The notes under the pieces were generated by a model, which saw only the letters and a program-made list of their open reading frames with translations, did not search any database and was not told the DNA's origin. A stretch of DNA of 64,000 nt from Trichodelitschia bisporula. Lineage: Eukaryota > Ascomycota > Dothideomycetes > Phaeotrichales > Phaeotrichaceae. The number at the start of each line of letters is the position of its first letter. The stretch's first letter is position 1. The translations under genes and the position numbers were made by a program. Shown piece by piece: positions 11,067 through 22,395 of the stretch. The DNA is taken from assembly GCA_010356995.1 (NCBI GenBank), contig ML996688.1, positions 744,001 to 808,000 of the forward strand, read 5' to 3'.

Positions 11067-13500
11067 GAGTCAAGGGTTGACTTCACGTTCACGGCCGCTG
11101 TATGAAGGATGGTTTGAAGTGGCGACGTCGTCTCCTCCGGCTTGTTCCCGCCGTCGAAGCGCTGGTGCTGGCAGCTTGAGACGAGTCATCGCGATGCCGG
11201 GTACACACCTGGGAGACGGGTTGGTGTTGGGCTGCCACCTGGTAGGCTAGGGAGGAGCGAAGTCGGGCAGCTATCTTTCTCGGAGGATGATGCCGTCGCT
11301 GCTCGCTGCGTGTGAGAACAGGCGCAGTCTTACGCTCACTTGCTGCCCTAGGGGCGGTGATGCTCTTCTCATCGCTATGCTCCTCTCATCTATCCGCTCG
11401 CCTCACTCAGCGAAGTCCTTTCCTCCCACAGTGTGCCCTGCTTAACGCCATTGCTCCGCGGGGCAATACGAGCAGGCTGGGCTGATCAATGATCCGCCCG
11501 CTTGCCTGGTGGGCTTCCCGTGTTGGCCCCAGTGGGGGATGAGGCAGATCGTGGGGCGAAGCTGGGAGGGTCGTGTCGAGTTGCGGTTTGTAGGCTATGA
11601 GGGAAGGGGGCGTGAGGCAATGATGTGATGATGTGTCTTGCTTGTCCTCGCCGTATTCGGCACGCTGGGGATTGGCAGAGGGCAGGAGCAACGGGGGCGT
11701 GTCTTACTCTAGCTTGGACTTTGGGAAGGTCGGGACGGTTTACGGGCGTAGGCGCTGGTGACACTGCAGACTGCAGCTAGGTATTGGAGGTTCTTGGGGT
11801 AGTTTGACTGAGCAGTGGGCTTGCGCTGTCCGGCACTGCTTATAGTTGAAATTTGACTCGGGCCGGCGTCGCTCTATCCTATGGGACGACTTCGCCTAGA
11901 TAAATGACGCACTACATGTATCTACATCGTGAAGTCTAACTGATCACGACCACTCTGATGAAGCTTGCATCTCCACCTTTTCAGCCGTATCAATGTTTTC
12001 TACAGAGTGCTCAACTGCAGAGGCTGAGTGCTCAGTGTCTACAGTGCACCTGCTAACTCGTCTTTATTTCTTTTTTCAAGGTGCATCCTGTGGCAACTCC
12101 GAGCTCAACGCTTCCTGCCTAGCTTCACCGGGGCCCACTCCCCTCATACACTATCCGCTGGCTTACTCCCAGAATAAGGTCGCAGTATATGCGGTTCTCA
12201 ATGAAGCTATCGACTCTGCTGCACACGTACCATCATTAAGACATCTCGCCGATCGCCTGCCTCGAGCCTCGTCGCGGCGGGCAAAAAAGGTGGCCATGAA
12301 AACGGCACATCAACCCATTCTGACCTTGAGCAAAATGCCGCCTTGGAGCTCGGGTCTCGTGGCAGGCAAGAGCCGGCAGTTCAGATCCCGTCCGATAAAA
12401 TGCATTCCGACGGCAGGCGGCCCGCAAGATTCGTCTCCGTCTCCTTGACTCGGAAGCAAGCCAGCCTACGCCTCCCGGCCGCAATACCCACAAACACGCC
12501 GAACAACATGTCGCACCCTCTCTCCACCTTCTGTGCTCCCGTCCAAGTGCATCGCGTATACGTCCAACCCCGCGTACAGCACCCCCGCTCGTACCTCGCC
12601 GCGATCACAAGTCCCATCTGCTTACGAAGTCAAACCTAAACCAGCCAACCCACCCTTTCGCATCTAACCACCATATCCCTCCGCCTAATTCCCCATCCCC
12701 ATGTCCCTCTCCCCGCCTAGCAGCTCTCCACACCGCAGCCTCGCAGCGGATCTGCGCCCCCAGGTCCCGTCGCACCCGTCCCGTCACCGCAAACAGCAGC
12801 CCAAAATCAACGTCAAAACACACCGGGCGCATGTGATGACCGTCTGCTGTCATCTCCAGCTCGGGCACGACGTCCACGCAGCGTTGTAGCCGGTGGCGCC
12901 ATACACGCGACGCGATTCGCGGACCGCGCGAGGCTGAACGCCACCACGCTGCCGCTAGTGGCCAGTGGGCCGTGGGACGGCAACCGGCATGAGGAGGGCG
13001 TAGAACGGGCCATGGAGATAGGAAAAGAGATGTACTGGAAGGTTTGTACTTATGGAAGTGGATGCTGGTGGGGTTGCCGCTTTCGTGCGGGGTGAGGATG
13101 GAGGTGGGGCTCGGGATGCCGAGGCGGTAATCGGACCGGTGCGGTTCGGGCCGTAAAGGTGGGGCGTGGCTGGATGGTGGCGTCCAGGGCGACTTGAAAA
13201 AAGGCATGGCTACTTTGCCAGGTCGTCTTTGCGGAGGGGCGGAGGGTAACAGCTATGACAGCTATGACTTTCCACGTCGCCTCTGGGTGATGGATTCGAC
13301 CGAGACTGTAGAGCAAACGAAGTAGCGACTGGCACGATGATCAGACAGTGGATGATCAACGAAGAAAATGTATTTTGTACAGTCGTCCGGGACCAAATGC
13401 GGTCGCAGATAACATCCCCGGCATGCAATCACCTCATTCCTCAATGCATCCCTCTCCCTTCATCCGCTCATACACTCCAAGGAGCCGCCTACAAATCCAT

Positions 13501-14852
13501 CTAACTGCTCGGCACAAACACAAAGGTCATAATCCCCATGCCCTCCTGCGCCTCACCATGCGACTCGCGCAGCGGATGCGTCTTAGTATCATACGACGCC
13601 GTGATAAGCACGTTATCGCCCTTTTTGATCGCGATCGGGTCCGCGCACTCCGACATCTTGGTGATAGTCTGCCACTCCTTGCCGTTGACCTTCAGCGTGC
13701 TCCCCGCGCCGCCGTACGTCGCCTTCGACGCGCACACCAGCTTGTCGTTGATGTACATGTTGACCGCCGTGCCACCGTCGTGCATGTGGCCGCCTGACCC
13801 CGTTAGCTTCGATTTGGGCGGAGAGGAGATGACCTACGCGCTGCGATGATTTTTCCGTCGGCCGTCGCTGGGTAGACTTTGCTCTTGATTTCGCCGGCTG
13901 TGCCGGGCTGCGGCTTAAAGCTCTGGGTTGCACTGTCGCAAGCTGCGAATGTTAGTCCGATGAAGAATGAGGTAAATGTGAGGGGGAAACTCACAAGTTG
14001 CTGCCAGTGTCGCCTGGCTGGCGTCCGGCCCGTACTTGCCGGGCACCCACTCAATGTCCATCTGCAAGAACACGTTCTGCGGCTCCGGGTGGTAGTTAAC
14101 GAGCTCAGCCTGCATGATGAATTCGTCGTTCTTGATGTAAAAGCCCGCCTTAAGCTGACCATCAGGTGTCGTATACCACTGACGGAACTCATCAACCGCC
14201 CCACCCAGGAACGGCGAGATCGACGACGCAATCCCGGGGCAGCCAGTGATGTAGCTCTTGACCGGCTTCGTCACATCCATGGCAATGACGTGGTGCAGAT
14301 ACACCCCCTTGCTCAAGTCCGCTCGCGTCCCGTTCTCGAACACAACCGTCGTCTTCCCCGACAGCACGGTGCAGTCCTTGCACAGCCCCGTGGCTAGCCG
14401 CTTCGTCGTCGACCACCCGTTCGGGTCCATGGGCTTCTGCCCCGCGAGCAGGCTGAGCGTGTCGCCGAACCCACCGCCCGCCGCCTTGGGTGCCGCTGGC
14501 GCGGCTCCGCCCATGCTCATTCCGGGCATGTCGCCGCCGCCGTGGTTATGGCCGGCCTCGGGTGACGGAGGCGCGGCGCCGTCCTATGCGTGTGAGCGTG
14601 GTCCGAAGTGCGGGAGGCTATGAGTACCTTGTTCCCGGGGATGGTGAACGGGCCATAGCGGATCAACTGCCGCTTGATGCCCGCAACCTTGAGGCTGCTC
14701 TTCTCCTCGATGACGATGCCGTTGGCCGCCGGCATCAGCTTCGCTGCCATGCCTAGCATGCTGCCGAGCATGTTGGACTGGCGTGCCTCAAGGGGCACCG
14801 CCGCAGCGGTGGTAAGCGCGGCAAGGGCTGGAGTGAGGAAAAGGTACTTCAT
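13501..14852 (-). CDS. Secreted protein with a copper type II monooxygenase-like ligand pattern
   Basis: Four exons: 14628-14852, 13995-14583, 13838-13942 and 13501-13793. The introns are 44, 52 and 44 bp, all GT-AG and phase-consistent, giving 403 residues. The N-terminus is a signal peptide (MKYLFLTPALAALTTAAA, then a possible Ala-Arg processing site). A His/Met-rich stretch follows at about residues 87-99 (HNHGGGDMPGMSM). Later come a His-His pair at 172-173 (YLHHVIAMD), a His at 240, an H-x-H at 309/311 (GHMHDGG) and Met 392/395 near the end. Order and spacing resemble the copper ligands of peptidylglycine alpha-hydroxylating and dopamine beta-monooxygenases (HH, H, HxH, M). I therefore infer a two-domain copper-binding fold. 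Activity and substrate are unknown, and it could be a non-catalytic relative. The gene model is firm; the functional reading is inference. Confidence 0.82.
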
Positions 14853-17165
14853 GGTTAAGGAGTGACGAGGGTAGGATGGGAGGGTGTGGAGTGGAGAGAC
14901 GAAGGGCCGGAGGTGCGCCTTTTGAGCATCACCGTTGATGTGCCAAAGATTTATGCGGTAGGCTGCCCTCGTTGCCGGAACTGGTTAGCAGGCTCCCTCG
15001 TCGGGGCGAAATGAACACGGGACGTTGCTCGCAAATTGAAGGCATCGACTAATAGACGCGGTGTGGCTGTCATTGCTTCCGTGGAGTGAACTGCTGGTCT
15101 AAGATTGCTGGTCTGGATGGTGAAGTGAACGGTACGCACCACTCTATCCGTCTACCGTAAACAGGTCCAAAGGGCTAGTTCGACCTATCGGGGCGCGAAC
15201 CGTAATGTATACAAGACGCGCCACCCAGCCTGATGAATATTGCATTCCCCGGAATCTCGCCAAGACATTGGACCGTGTTGCCATTGGCTATGGGAGACTC
15301 TGTGGGTGAGATGCATTGATATGAAAAGGAAGATACAGTATCAGATGAGTTGAAGGTGTCGTCGTGCACCGCCAGAAGGGGCAGCTAGCAAGAAGAGTTG
15401 GAGTGGGAAGCAATGTTCCATGTTCAGCCTCGGCCACGTTTCAACGCCTCAGCCATTGGGGCTCCTCGGAGGGAAATGAACATAGCTTCAAGTTTAGCGG
15501 AGTTGAATAGGTAAAATTCTATGATGACGACACGTGGGCAGCCAATGTCCTGATGTTTGTAAGCAGAGTTCCAACACTAACTATGCATTCATGGCGGGGT
15601 TTACCGTCCTGCATCGGCAATAGGTGTTTCCGGATTTTGCAATCAAAACTTCAAGAATAGACTAAGTTGTGCAGTTCCATAGAGCGCAGGGTGGCGGTAC
15701 AAATTGGCAATGCTTCCCGTCTATGCCGCTTGACGCCGAGTGAGGAGTTAGAACTAACCGTTGGGCGGGAAAGCATTTCCCATGGCCGCAGCATCTCGCC
15801 TTCGGATGACTGGACTCTGGACTGCTGAACATGATGAACGACGCTTAAGACTGAGAATTTCAGCATCCAATATTGTCCTAGAGTGCCGATCCGCCCTACC
15901 GCACGGGTCATGGACAGTCTGGCCTCTGTGCACCTACTGCCGAGAATGCGGAATGCGAAGTGACGTTGATTAAGAGGCACGCGTGGCGCCCTTAGCTTCG
16001 CGGTTGAGGCGCCGTCAGGGCTGGACCGAAGATTGTGAGCTGCAACATGTCAGCAAGTCATCCACGGTAGCCTAGGATACTTGCGTGCGAGACCTAAGCT
16101 CATTTGATTGCCAGAAGCCTTTGTTGCGGAAAGAGCCGCCGGGCCCGTTCGATCCTCGGAATCCTGTTGATTCAGCAGAGTCCCAGGAGGGGCGATGCTG
16201 GATAGGGCTTTCAGCTCCGTCATTCCTGACCCGGTTCGATGGAGGCTGTTAGGGTGCGTGAGGCTCGCATTGTTACATCGGTATGCGAGGTTGACTGGTT
16301 GGGGAGGAGCTGGAAGCAATATCAGGGACACGATCGGCATAGGATATGCCCGGGCCGAATGAAAGCCAGGGTAGCGGATCTCCAGGGACCCCACACTTCA
16401 CAACGACACGCGACGCCCAACCCGATCATCGGAAACGATACCCGACAGTGATTGTAGGATAGATGCTGCTGCTACTGCTTGCTGTTGAATACGAAGATCC
16501 GGAAGCCTTGGTTTGGCCGAGTAGCCGACGTTGGGTCTAGGTCTAGGCATAAAGTACGGCAGGCGCGAAGGGCGAAGTACGTCGCGGCTTATTCACCGGG
16601 AAGCCTGCTATTAGTCGAGAGGCGGTTGCTAGCATTTCGAATGGTTTGCACTTCGCAGACGAGTCAAGCCTTAACCCGCGCAGGAAAGACTAGAACCACA
16701 CTACCCCAAGGAACGTCACCAGTCGGAGAACATATGCACAACTCCACCGTCTGTAATACCTCTGGCTTTGGAAGGTATCGAATAGCCAGAGATGTTTCCG
16801 TCCAGCTTTGGTCCTCTGAACTTACGAGCAGTCAACAGCAAATCGGCAATCCATATCAGTCTCGAAAAGGCTTTAAACGCCGACTTTTCCTCTATTAAAG
16901 TCATCCTTCTATGAAGCTACTCCCAAAGCCCAGATGATCATAACAAATACAAACTAATCGTACACAACAGGTCCTGAACCATACAAGTATTCCTAAACGG
17001 TGTCGAGTCCGGTACAGTGAGTCTTTGGGAATCGCGTCGCAGAACTCCGCCGCTTCAGTCCAATCCAATCCCGCATTATCGCTCGTCAGACATTTCGTAA
17101 GTCGTAAGTCGCGTCCGCCGTAATTCGTATTCAAAGCGATCATCCTTTTCGCCCATCAGCTCCCA
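14853..17165. other. Intergenic region, nothing recognised
   Basis: About 2.3 kb with only short open frames and no recognisable domain. The first part, adjoining the ATG at 14852, should hold the promoter of the secreted copper-protein gene. The stretch around 15400-17000 is less GC-rich than the flanks. No transposon ends or tRNA-like folds were seen. Confidence 0.5.
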
Positions 17166-17663
17166 TCATCTCCCCCTCTCCTCCCGCTCCACCACCGCAA
17201 CTGCCATCGCAGCGGCAGTCTCATCTCCCGTAACAGCATTGCGGCGCACCCATGGTCGCGCAGGCGTTAATCCCGAGGCCGATGCCGCAGCATTGAGATG
17301 GAAATCAAAGTCGAACTGCGGAAGCAAAGGAGTGCGCTTATGCCCCATCGCAGGAGAGGGATGCGGCGTCGGCGCCGCAGGAATAGACGTTGTTGGCGAG
17401 ACGAGCGACATAGCGTCTGAAGGGAAGGTCTGGGTTATGGAGTAGATGGTGTTGGGAACCATGGCTCGCTGAGGCGGCACAAAGGTGGTCTTCGAGAACG
17501 TCGTAGTCGGACTGGGGACCTGAGACAAGGTTTCTTCGGCGCAGGTTCTTGCTCGAAAAATCTTTTTCCTTCGTTCCGATCCGTCAGATCGATCCCCCAT
17601 TCCCTCCTTATATCCATCAACCCCCTCCCCCTTTCCAGAAGCCACAAAACTAGTGTGACTCAC
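17166..17663 (-). CDS. Possible small hypothetical protein
   Basis: An open frame of 165 codons with codon use similar to the real genes nearby, especially in the last 98 codons starting at an internal Met (MVPNTIYSITQTF). The protein is rich in Ala, Pro, Ser and Thr, has one short aromatic-acidic patch (PQFDFDFHL) and ends in a charged tail. I recognise no domain, signal peptide or membrane segment. The N-terminal third is less convincing and might include an intron. It could equally be a chance open frame. Confidence 0.35.
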   Translation of the reverse strand: MSHTSFVASGKGEGVDGYKEGMGDRSDGSERRKKIFRARTCAEETLSQVPSPTTTFSKTTFVPPQRAMVPNTIYSITQTFPSDAMSLVSPTTSIPAAPTPHPSPAMGHKRTPLLPQFDFDFHLNAAASASGLTPARPWVRRNAVTGDETAAAMAVAVVEREERGR

Positions 17664-18264
17664 GTCCCCTCATAAACATTCCGATTCCATTACCAAGGAT
17701 CCACTCGCCCCCACGCCGCGTTGATTGGCCCCTTATCCCTAGGCCCTGCATGGAACATTCGCCGCGCCTTCTACGCAGCCGCCGCCTGCTTTCGCCCGAT
17801 CTGTGATCATTGTGCGCTTTGCTTTTCCCGTCTTCCCCGGTCCTCCCGCTGCGAGATGCGATGGCGCCTTGTGTGGCTGCACGCTGCGGCTGCCCGTTTC
17901 CCGTTTGCGATTGTTCGCATTTCGGTGCGGGCCCTGCCGCTGTGTCACCGTCGAGGACCGGGTGGCGATGTCGCTTGCCATGATGGCTCACGTGGGGCGC
18001 GGATACTGCAGATGGATACGAAAGGGCGTGCGGGCAAGATGTCAACTATGCTTACGGGGAATGGCCTACACTGTTGATCGAATCTACGCGCGTTCAAGTA
18101 ACTGTGGTCAAGGGATATAGCTAGGTACCATACACGCTCGCATCGCAAATGGCCGTAATCCATCATCCCGGCTACCTACCACCATCGTATAACCCTCACC
18201 GCAGGCCCATCCCAACCCAACCAACCCATCGCCAGCAACAGCAAGCACAAAAGCCCAGCAAACG

Positions 18265-19370
18265 CTAACGACTGAAATTCGCCGGCGGGGCCGTGGGCGG
18301 ACCTTCGGGTGTAACGTAGGCCTACCAGTAGAAAAAGGGCTCGTTAGCAAAACTTCGTGGCATAAAATTGCGAACCCGGGCAAGTGCAGCTCACCTTCGT
18401 CATCCCGCCGTCGACCACGAAATCCGTCCCGTTGACGAAGCTGCTCTCATCGCTGGCCAGGAAGACGACCGCGTGCGCTTGCTCAATGGCTTCGCCGAAG
18501 CGCCCCGTTGGGAAATGGATTTCGCGGCGGTGGCGCTTGGCTGCGTCATCGCCGAGCCAGTCCTGGAGGAGGGGAGTGCTACGAGCGTCAGGCGGTTACA
18601 ACGAGATAAGGTACGAGATAGAACTCACTTCAGTGGTGCCGGGCACAGCGCATTGAACCGGAAGCCTTCGCGCGCATGCACAATCGCCAGCTCGCGCGTC
18701 ATAGCAAGCACAGCGCCCTTACTCGCCGTATACGCGAGTTGGGGCGTCGCGCTGCCCACCAGGGCCACAACACTCGCAACATTAATAATCGACCCGTTCT
18801 TCTTCCCGTGCTTGCGCAGACTGAGAACCGCATGCTTGCTCCCGTACCACACGCCCTTGACGTTGATCGCCATGGTCAGGTCCCAGATGCGCTCCGGGGT
18901 GTTGACCGCGTCGGCGTCGTCGGCGTGCATGATACCGGCGTTGTTGAAGATCACGTCCAGGCCGCCCCAGGAGTCGAGACTGGCTACGGCGGCGGCTACG
19001 CTGGATTCGTCGGTCACGTCGCAGATGACCGTTTCGATGCGCGGGGGGTTCGGCACCACGGAGAGGAGCTTAGATCTAGCACGCTCGAGCGCGGGCCCGG
19101 AGATGTCGGCCATGAGGACGAGAGCACCTTCACGGGCGAAGAGGATGGAGGTCTCGAGACCGATGCCGCTATGGAGGTTAGTCGATTCTCTGCAGCGTTC
19201 AGGGCAGAAAACAGATGGTAGGATATGCACTCAATGCATGAGACTGAATACTCAAAAGGAAGATATTCGTAATCCGAAATCCTCATATTGAATCACTTCA
19301 CCTACCCAGCAGCTCCGGTGATAAGGGCATTCTTGCCTGCCAGACGGCCCTTTGGTGCTTCAGTCGCCAT
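18265..19370 (-). CDS. Short-chain dehydrogenase/reductase (SDR)
   Basis: The first exon is 19306-19370, the second starts at 19168, and two further exons follow, ending at a TAG at 18265. All joins are GT-AG. The Rossmann glycine motif is split by the first intron and reads TGAAGGIG. The NNAG motif lies in VIFNNAGIMHAD, the catalytic Ser in INVASVVAL, and Tyr-x3-Lys in YTASKGAV. The exit of the fold reads CPAPLNTPLL and the C-terminal region VDGGMTKAYVTPEG. This is a classical SDR of about 280 residues using NAD(P)(H); the substrate cannot be read from sequence. No targeting signal is seen, so it is probably cytosolic. It is divergently placed against the glutamine synthetase-like gene at 20201, suggesting a shared promoter. 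Confidence 0.92.
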
Positions 19371-20200
19371 ACTGAGTTACGTTTCGAAGTCGAGAAGTAA
19401 AACTGAGGTACAAAACCACCGAGCACTGGGAGCTACAAGGCGTATAAGAACCCGGGGCGACGTTGTGAGGTGGTGGCCGGATATGACTAATTTCTAGCCG
19501 CCAGCCTATGGCGGGGCAAGATGGAGTATCACGCGTCCGTTTCCGGAAAGAGTTGTAAATTCCAGAAAGGCGTAAGGACCCTGGACGAAGGACGAAGCAA
19601 GAATCACACAAAAGTTTGAACTGCTAGTTGGCATGAAGCAGCCGCGGACGGAGTCGAGCTTTCATATAGTGAGGTCCGCTATCGCTTGTCGATAAGAAAC
19701 CGCTATGACGGGGCACCGTACCCCTCCAATGCCTCACCCTTCAGGCATCCATAGCGGAGCAGTACGACGTCACCGCTGCCCAGCTCGATGTCCCTGATGT
19801 ACCGATGAGCCGACCATAGCTGGAGGAGAGAGAAAGAGAGCAGTACAGCAGTTACATGCTTTGGTCAATCTCGCATATTTTGATACGCTATCTCGCATCT
19901 AGCCTATCGCCAGCCTTGCCTTTCTTATTCCTTGTCGCCAATCCACTGCGCGCCGGGAGCTGATTATCGCGCACGCCGTAGCGGTCCAGATACGGACAAG
20001 CATGGCCCCAAGCTTTGGTAGGGTACCATTCCAGGGTTTCTCTGCCGCATCGCGTCCCGCCCGGTTTATCACCGCGCTTCCACTACGTAAACAGATGGTC
20101 TTGTGCCCCGTGTGTGTTCCCTTTTTCCATCTCACCTCGAATCCTTTTGCACTTATCCCCTACTCCCTTTACAAGCAGTTCTTCAATCCAAACCGGCGCA
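19371..20200. promoter_or_regulatory. Divergent promoter region between SDR and glutamine synthetase-like genes
   Basis: The 830 bp between two divergent start codons hold no gene. The last 100 bp before 20201 are rich in C and T on the plus strand, as in many fungal leaders. Co-regulation of the two genes is possible but not shown. Confidence 0.5.
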
Positions 20201-21884
20201 ATGGCTCATGCAGGCGAAGAAGGAGAAGTCAAAGTCGAGGATCTCCCGCGCATCCTCGAAAATGACATCAGCGTCAAAGTCGCCGGAGTCGACGTAGACG
20301 GCGTGCTGCGCGGCAAGCTCATGGCCAAGAAGAAGTTTCTCTCCATCGCAAAGGAGGGCTTCGGCTTCTGCTCTGTCATATTCGGCTGGGATATGCATGA
20401 TCAGACCTACTTCCGCGAGCTCAAAATCAGCAACAAGGACAATGGTTATCACGACATTCTTGCCATTCCCGACCTGAAGTCCTTCCGGCGCATCCCTTGG
20501 GAGAACAATGTTCCCTTCTTCCTTGTCAGTTTCTACGACCCGGATACCCAAGAGTCGCTCAGCGCATGTCCGCGCTCGCTGCTGCAGCGTGCTGTCGCGA
20601 AGCTGGATGAAAGGGGCTACCGCGCTATGGCTGGAGGTGAGCTGCATCGTCCGGATGCGAACGAAAGCTGGTGCACAGCGACCCCCGAGGCTGGCATAGC
20701 TAATTGCTAGTCATCCAGCGGAATTCGAGTTCTACCACTTTCGCCCTCCGGCAACGAACAATGGCGGCGAACGCAACTCCTCCGCCACCGCAGTCTTCCT
20801 CAAAGACAACCCACCCCACGCTTTGCCGCACATGACTGAGGGAATGACGGGATACAGCCTGACGAGGACGGTGCATAATCAAGACTACTTCTACGGCGTT
20901 TTCGATGCATGCGAGAAGTTTCGTTGTGGAATTGAAGGATGGCACACGGAGAGCGGACCGGGTGTCTTCGAAGCGGTTAGTTATGGTCCGCTTTGGAGGG
21001 CGAGACCTAATTCCAGCAGGCGCTGCAATTCAATGAGATCACTGAAATGGCCGACAGGGCGGCGCTCTTCAAGTATGCGAGTTCCATAACGTCTTCGCAT
21101 CGCTAACACCAATGCAGGCTCACCGTAAAATCGTTAGCCAGCAGGTCCGGCCTCACGCCCTGCTTTATGGCCAAGCCCCGGGAAGGTCTGCCGGGTAACT
21201 CGGGGCACATGCACATCTCCATTGTGGACAAAGAGGGCAAGAACCTCTTTTACCGCGAAGAAGAAGACAAGGACACCAAGTGGGGTGACCTGCGATATCT
21301 GTCTGACTTGGGACGGCAGTTCCTTGCCGGCATTTTGGACGGATTACCCGACATCATGCCCATTGTGGCGCCTACCATAAACTCGTACAAGCGCCTCGTT
21401 GAGAACTTCTGGGCGCCGGTTACGGTTTCGTGGGGCTTGGAGCATCGCGCGGCCTCAATACGCCTCATTACACCCCCCTCTGCAAGCCCAAAGGCTACAC
21501 GACTCGAGGTTCGGGTACCAGGAGCAGATGCAAATGCTCACATGGTGCTCGCCGCAATCCTAGCATTGGGTTGGCGAGGTGTGGAGAAGAAGCTTGAGAT
21601 TTCGGTGCCCCCGCTCGGCAAAGGAGAGGATGTCGGCGGCGAGTCGGACCAGGGCATTCGGTTGGCAAAGTCGCTGAAGGAGGCGAACGTGCGGTTCATG
21701 GCCAAGGACAGTGTTGCGCGTGAGGTCTTTGGTGACGAATTTGTAGAGCATTTCGGCGGAACGAGGGAGCATGAGGTGCGGCTGTGGGACGAGGCTGTGA
21801 CGGATTGGTAAGAATACACGCATTTTTTGGTCCTGTTGCTAACCCGCGAATAGGGAGGTCAAGCGATATATAGAGATGGTGTAG
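20201..21884 (+). CDS. Glutamine synthetase-like enzyme (type I, FluG C-terminal type)
   Basis: Five exons: 20201-20636, 20719-20975, 21020-21072, 21118-21807 and 21854-21884. All are phase-consistent; the last adds WEVKRYIEMV. The protein has a beta-grasp N-terminal domain (VAGVDVDGVLRGKLM) and then the catalytic barrel with AGAEFEFYHF, the NSGHMHISI ammonia/ATP-site motif, and WGLEHRAASIRL. Length (about 485 residues) and motifs place it with prokaryote-like GS-I and fungal FluG-like proteins, without the amidohydrolase half of FluG. Known relatives ligate glutamate or a gamma-glutamyl group to ammonia or amines, so a gamma-glutamyl-amine ligase in nitrogen or amine use is as likely as true glutamine synthesis. 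The neighbours are the divergent SDR and, downstream, a dienelactone hydrolase. Confidence 0.92.
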
Positions 21885-22395
21885 CTTTCGAGTGCGTTAC
21901 TGGTTCATCAGTCCCAGTTTTGGTGACAGGTCATTCCTAAGCTGTACATTAGCTAAGCAAATTGATGCGCGACGTTGCATTATATCGCTTCATGAAGCTG
22001 ACTATCCCTCGTGCTTGGTCATACATGGCAAAGAGGGCTGGCTGAGCGGAGGTTACAAAAGATCAGAATCCAGCCTCCTTGGCTCAACCCCCCCCCCCCG
22101 GACAGCAATGGCCAATGCCAGCGGACCGATTGACTGACCCCGCCCCCGGCAGCTGTATATGACGCAAGCACGGCAAGGTAAGGTCGCCCAGTAGCTCTAC
22201 CCGGCTTCTTCCTCGGCGGTAGCTATGCGGCAGAGGCTCAAGATGCATCTCTTCCGACCCCACTATATCTGCCAATCCCCACCCACGACCCTACTCCAAC
22301 TTCGTCCACGAAACTTTTCCCTTCCGGTTTGACATTCAATTGCTTTCTCTAAATCTGTACCTTGGAGAATTTCAATTTTTCGGTACAAGTGCACA
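21885..22395. other. Intergenic region with a C-run
   Basis: About 510 bp between two plus-strand genes, holding the GS-like 3' end and the hydrolase promoter. A run of C lies near 22089-22100. The 100 bp before 22396 are CT-rich. No gene seen. Confidence 0.5.

Larger units (their letters stand above)
1205..13500. other. Long region with no convincing gene, upstream of the zinc-finger regulator
   Basis: About 12.3 kb in which I find no open frame with a recognisable domain or a credible exon chain on either strand. It holds a pyrimidine-rich tract on the minus strand around 3130-3370, which could be the core promoter or leader of the regulator at 1-1204. A pyrimidine-rich tract on the plus strand lies at about 3490-3600. 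There are several small open frames of skewed composition, a sequence gap (7798-7902), a two-copy 41/42-bp repeat (10438-10521) and a G-rich block (10904-11066). The best unassigned frame is at 12605-13207 on the minus strand and is discussed in the findings. The region may contain a long 5' leader, untranslated exons or non-coding RNAs, but the sequence alone does not show which. Confidence 0.6.

Noticed and set aside
10522-11250. 242-codon plus-strand frame
   Set aside because: It crosses a C-rich then G-rich low-complexity region, and the translation is compositional noise.
20637-20718. Acceptor GCTAG at 20710 for the first GS-like intron
   Set aside because: It gives the wrong phase; the acceptor at 20718 restores AGAEFEFYHF.
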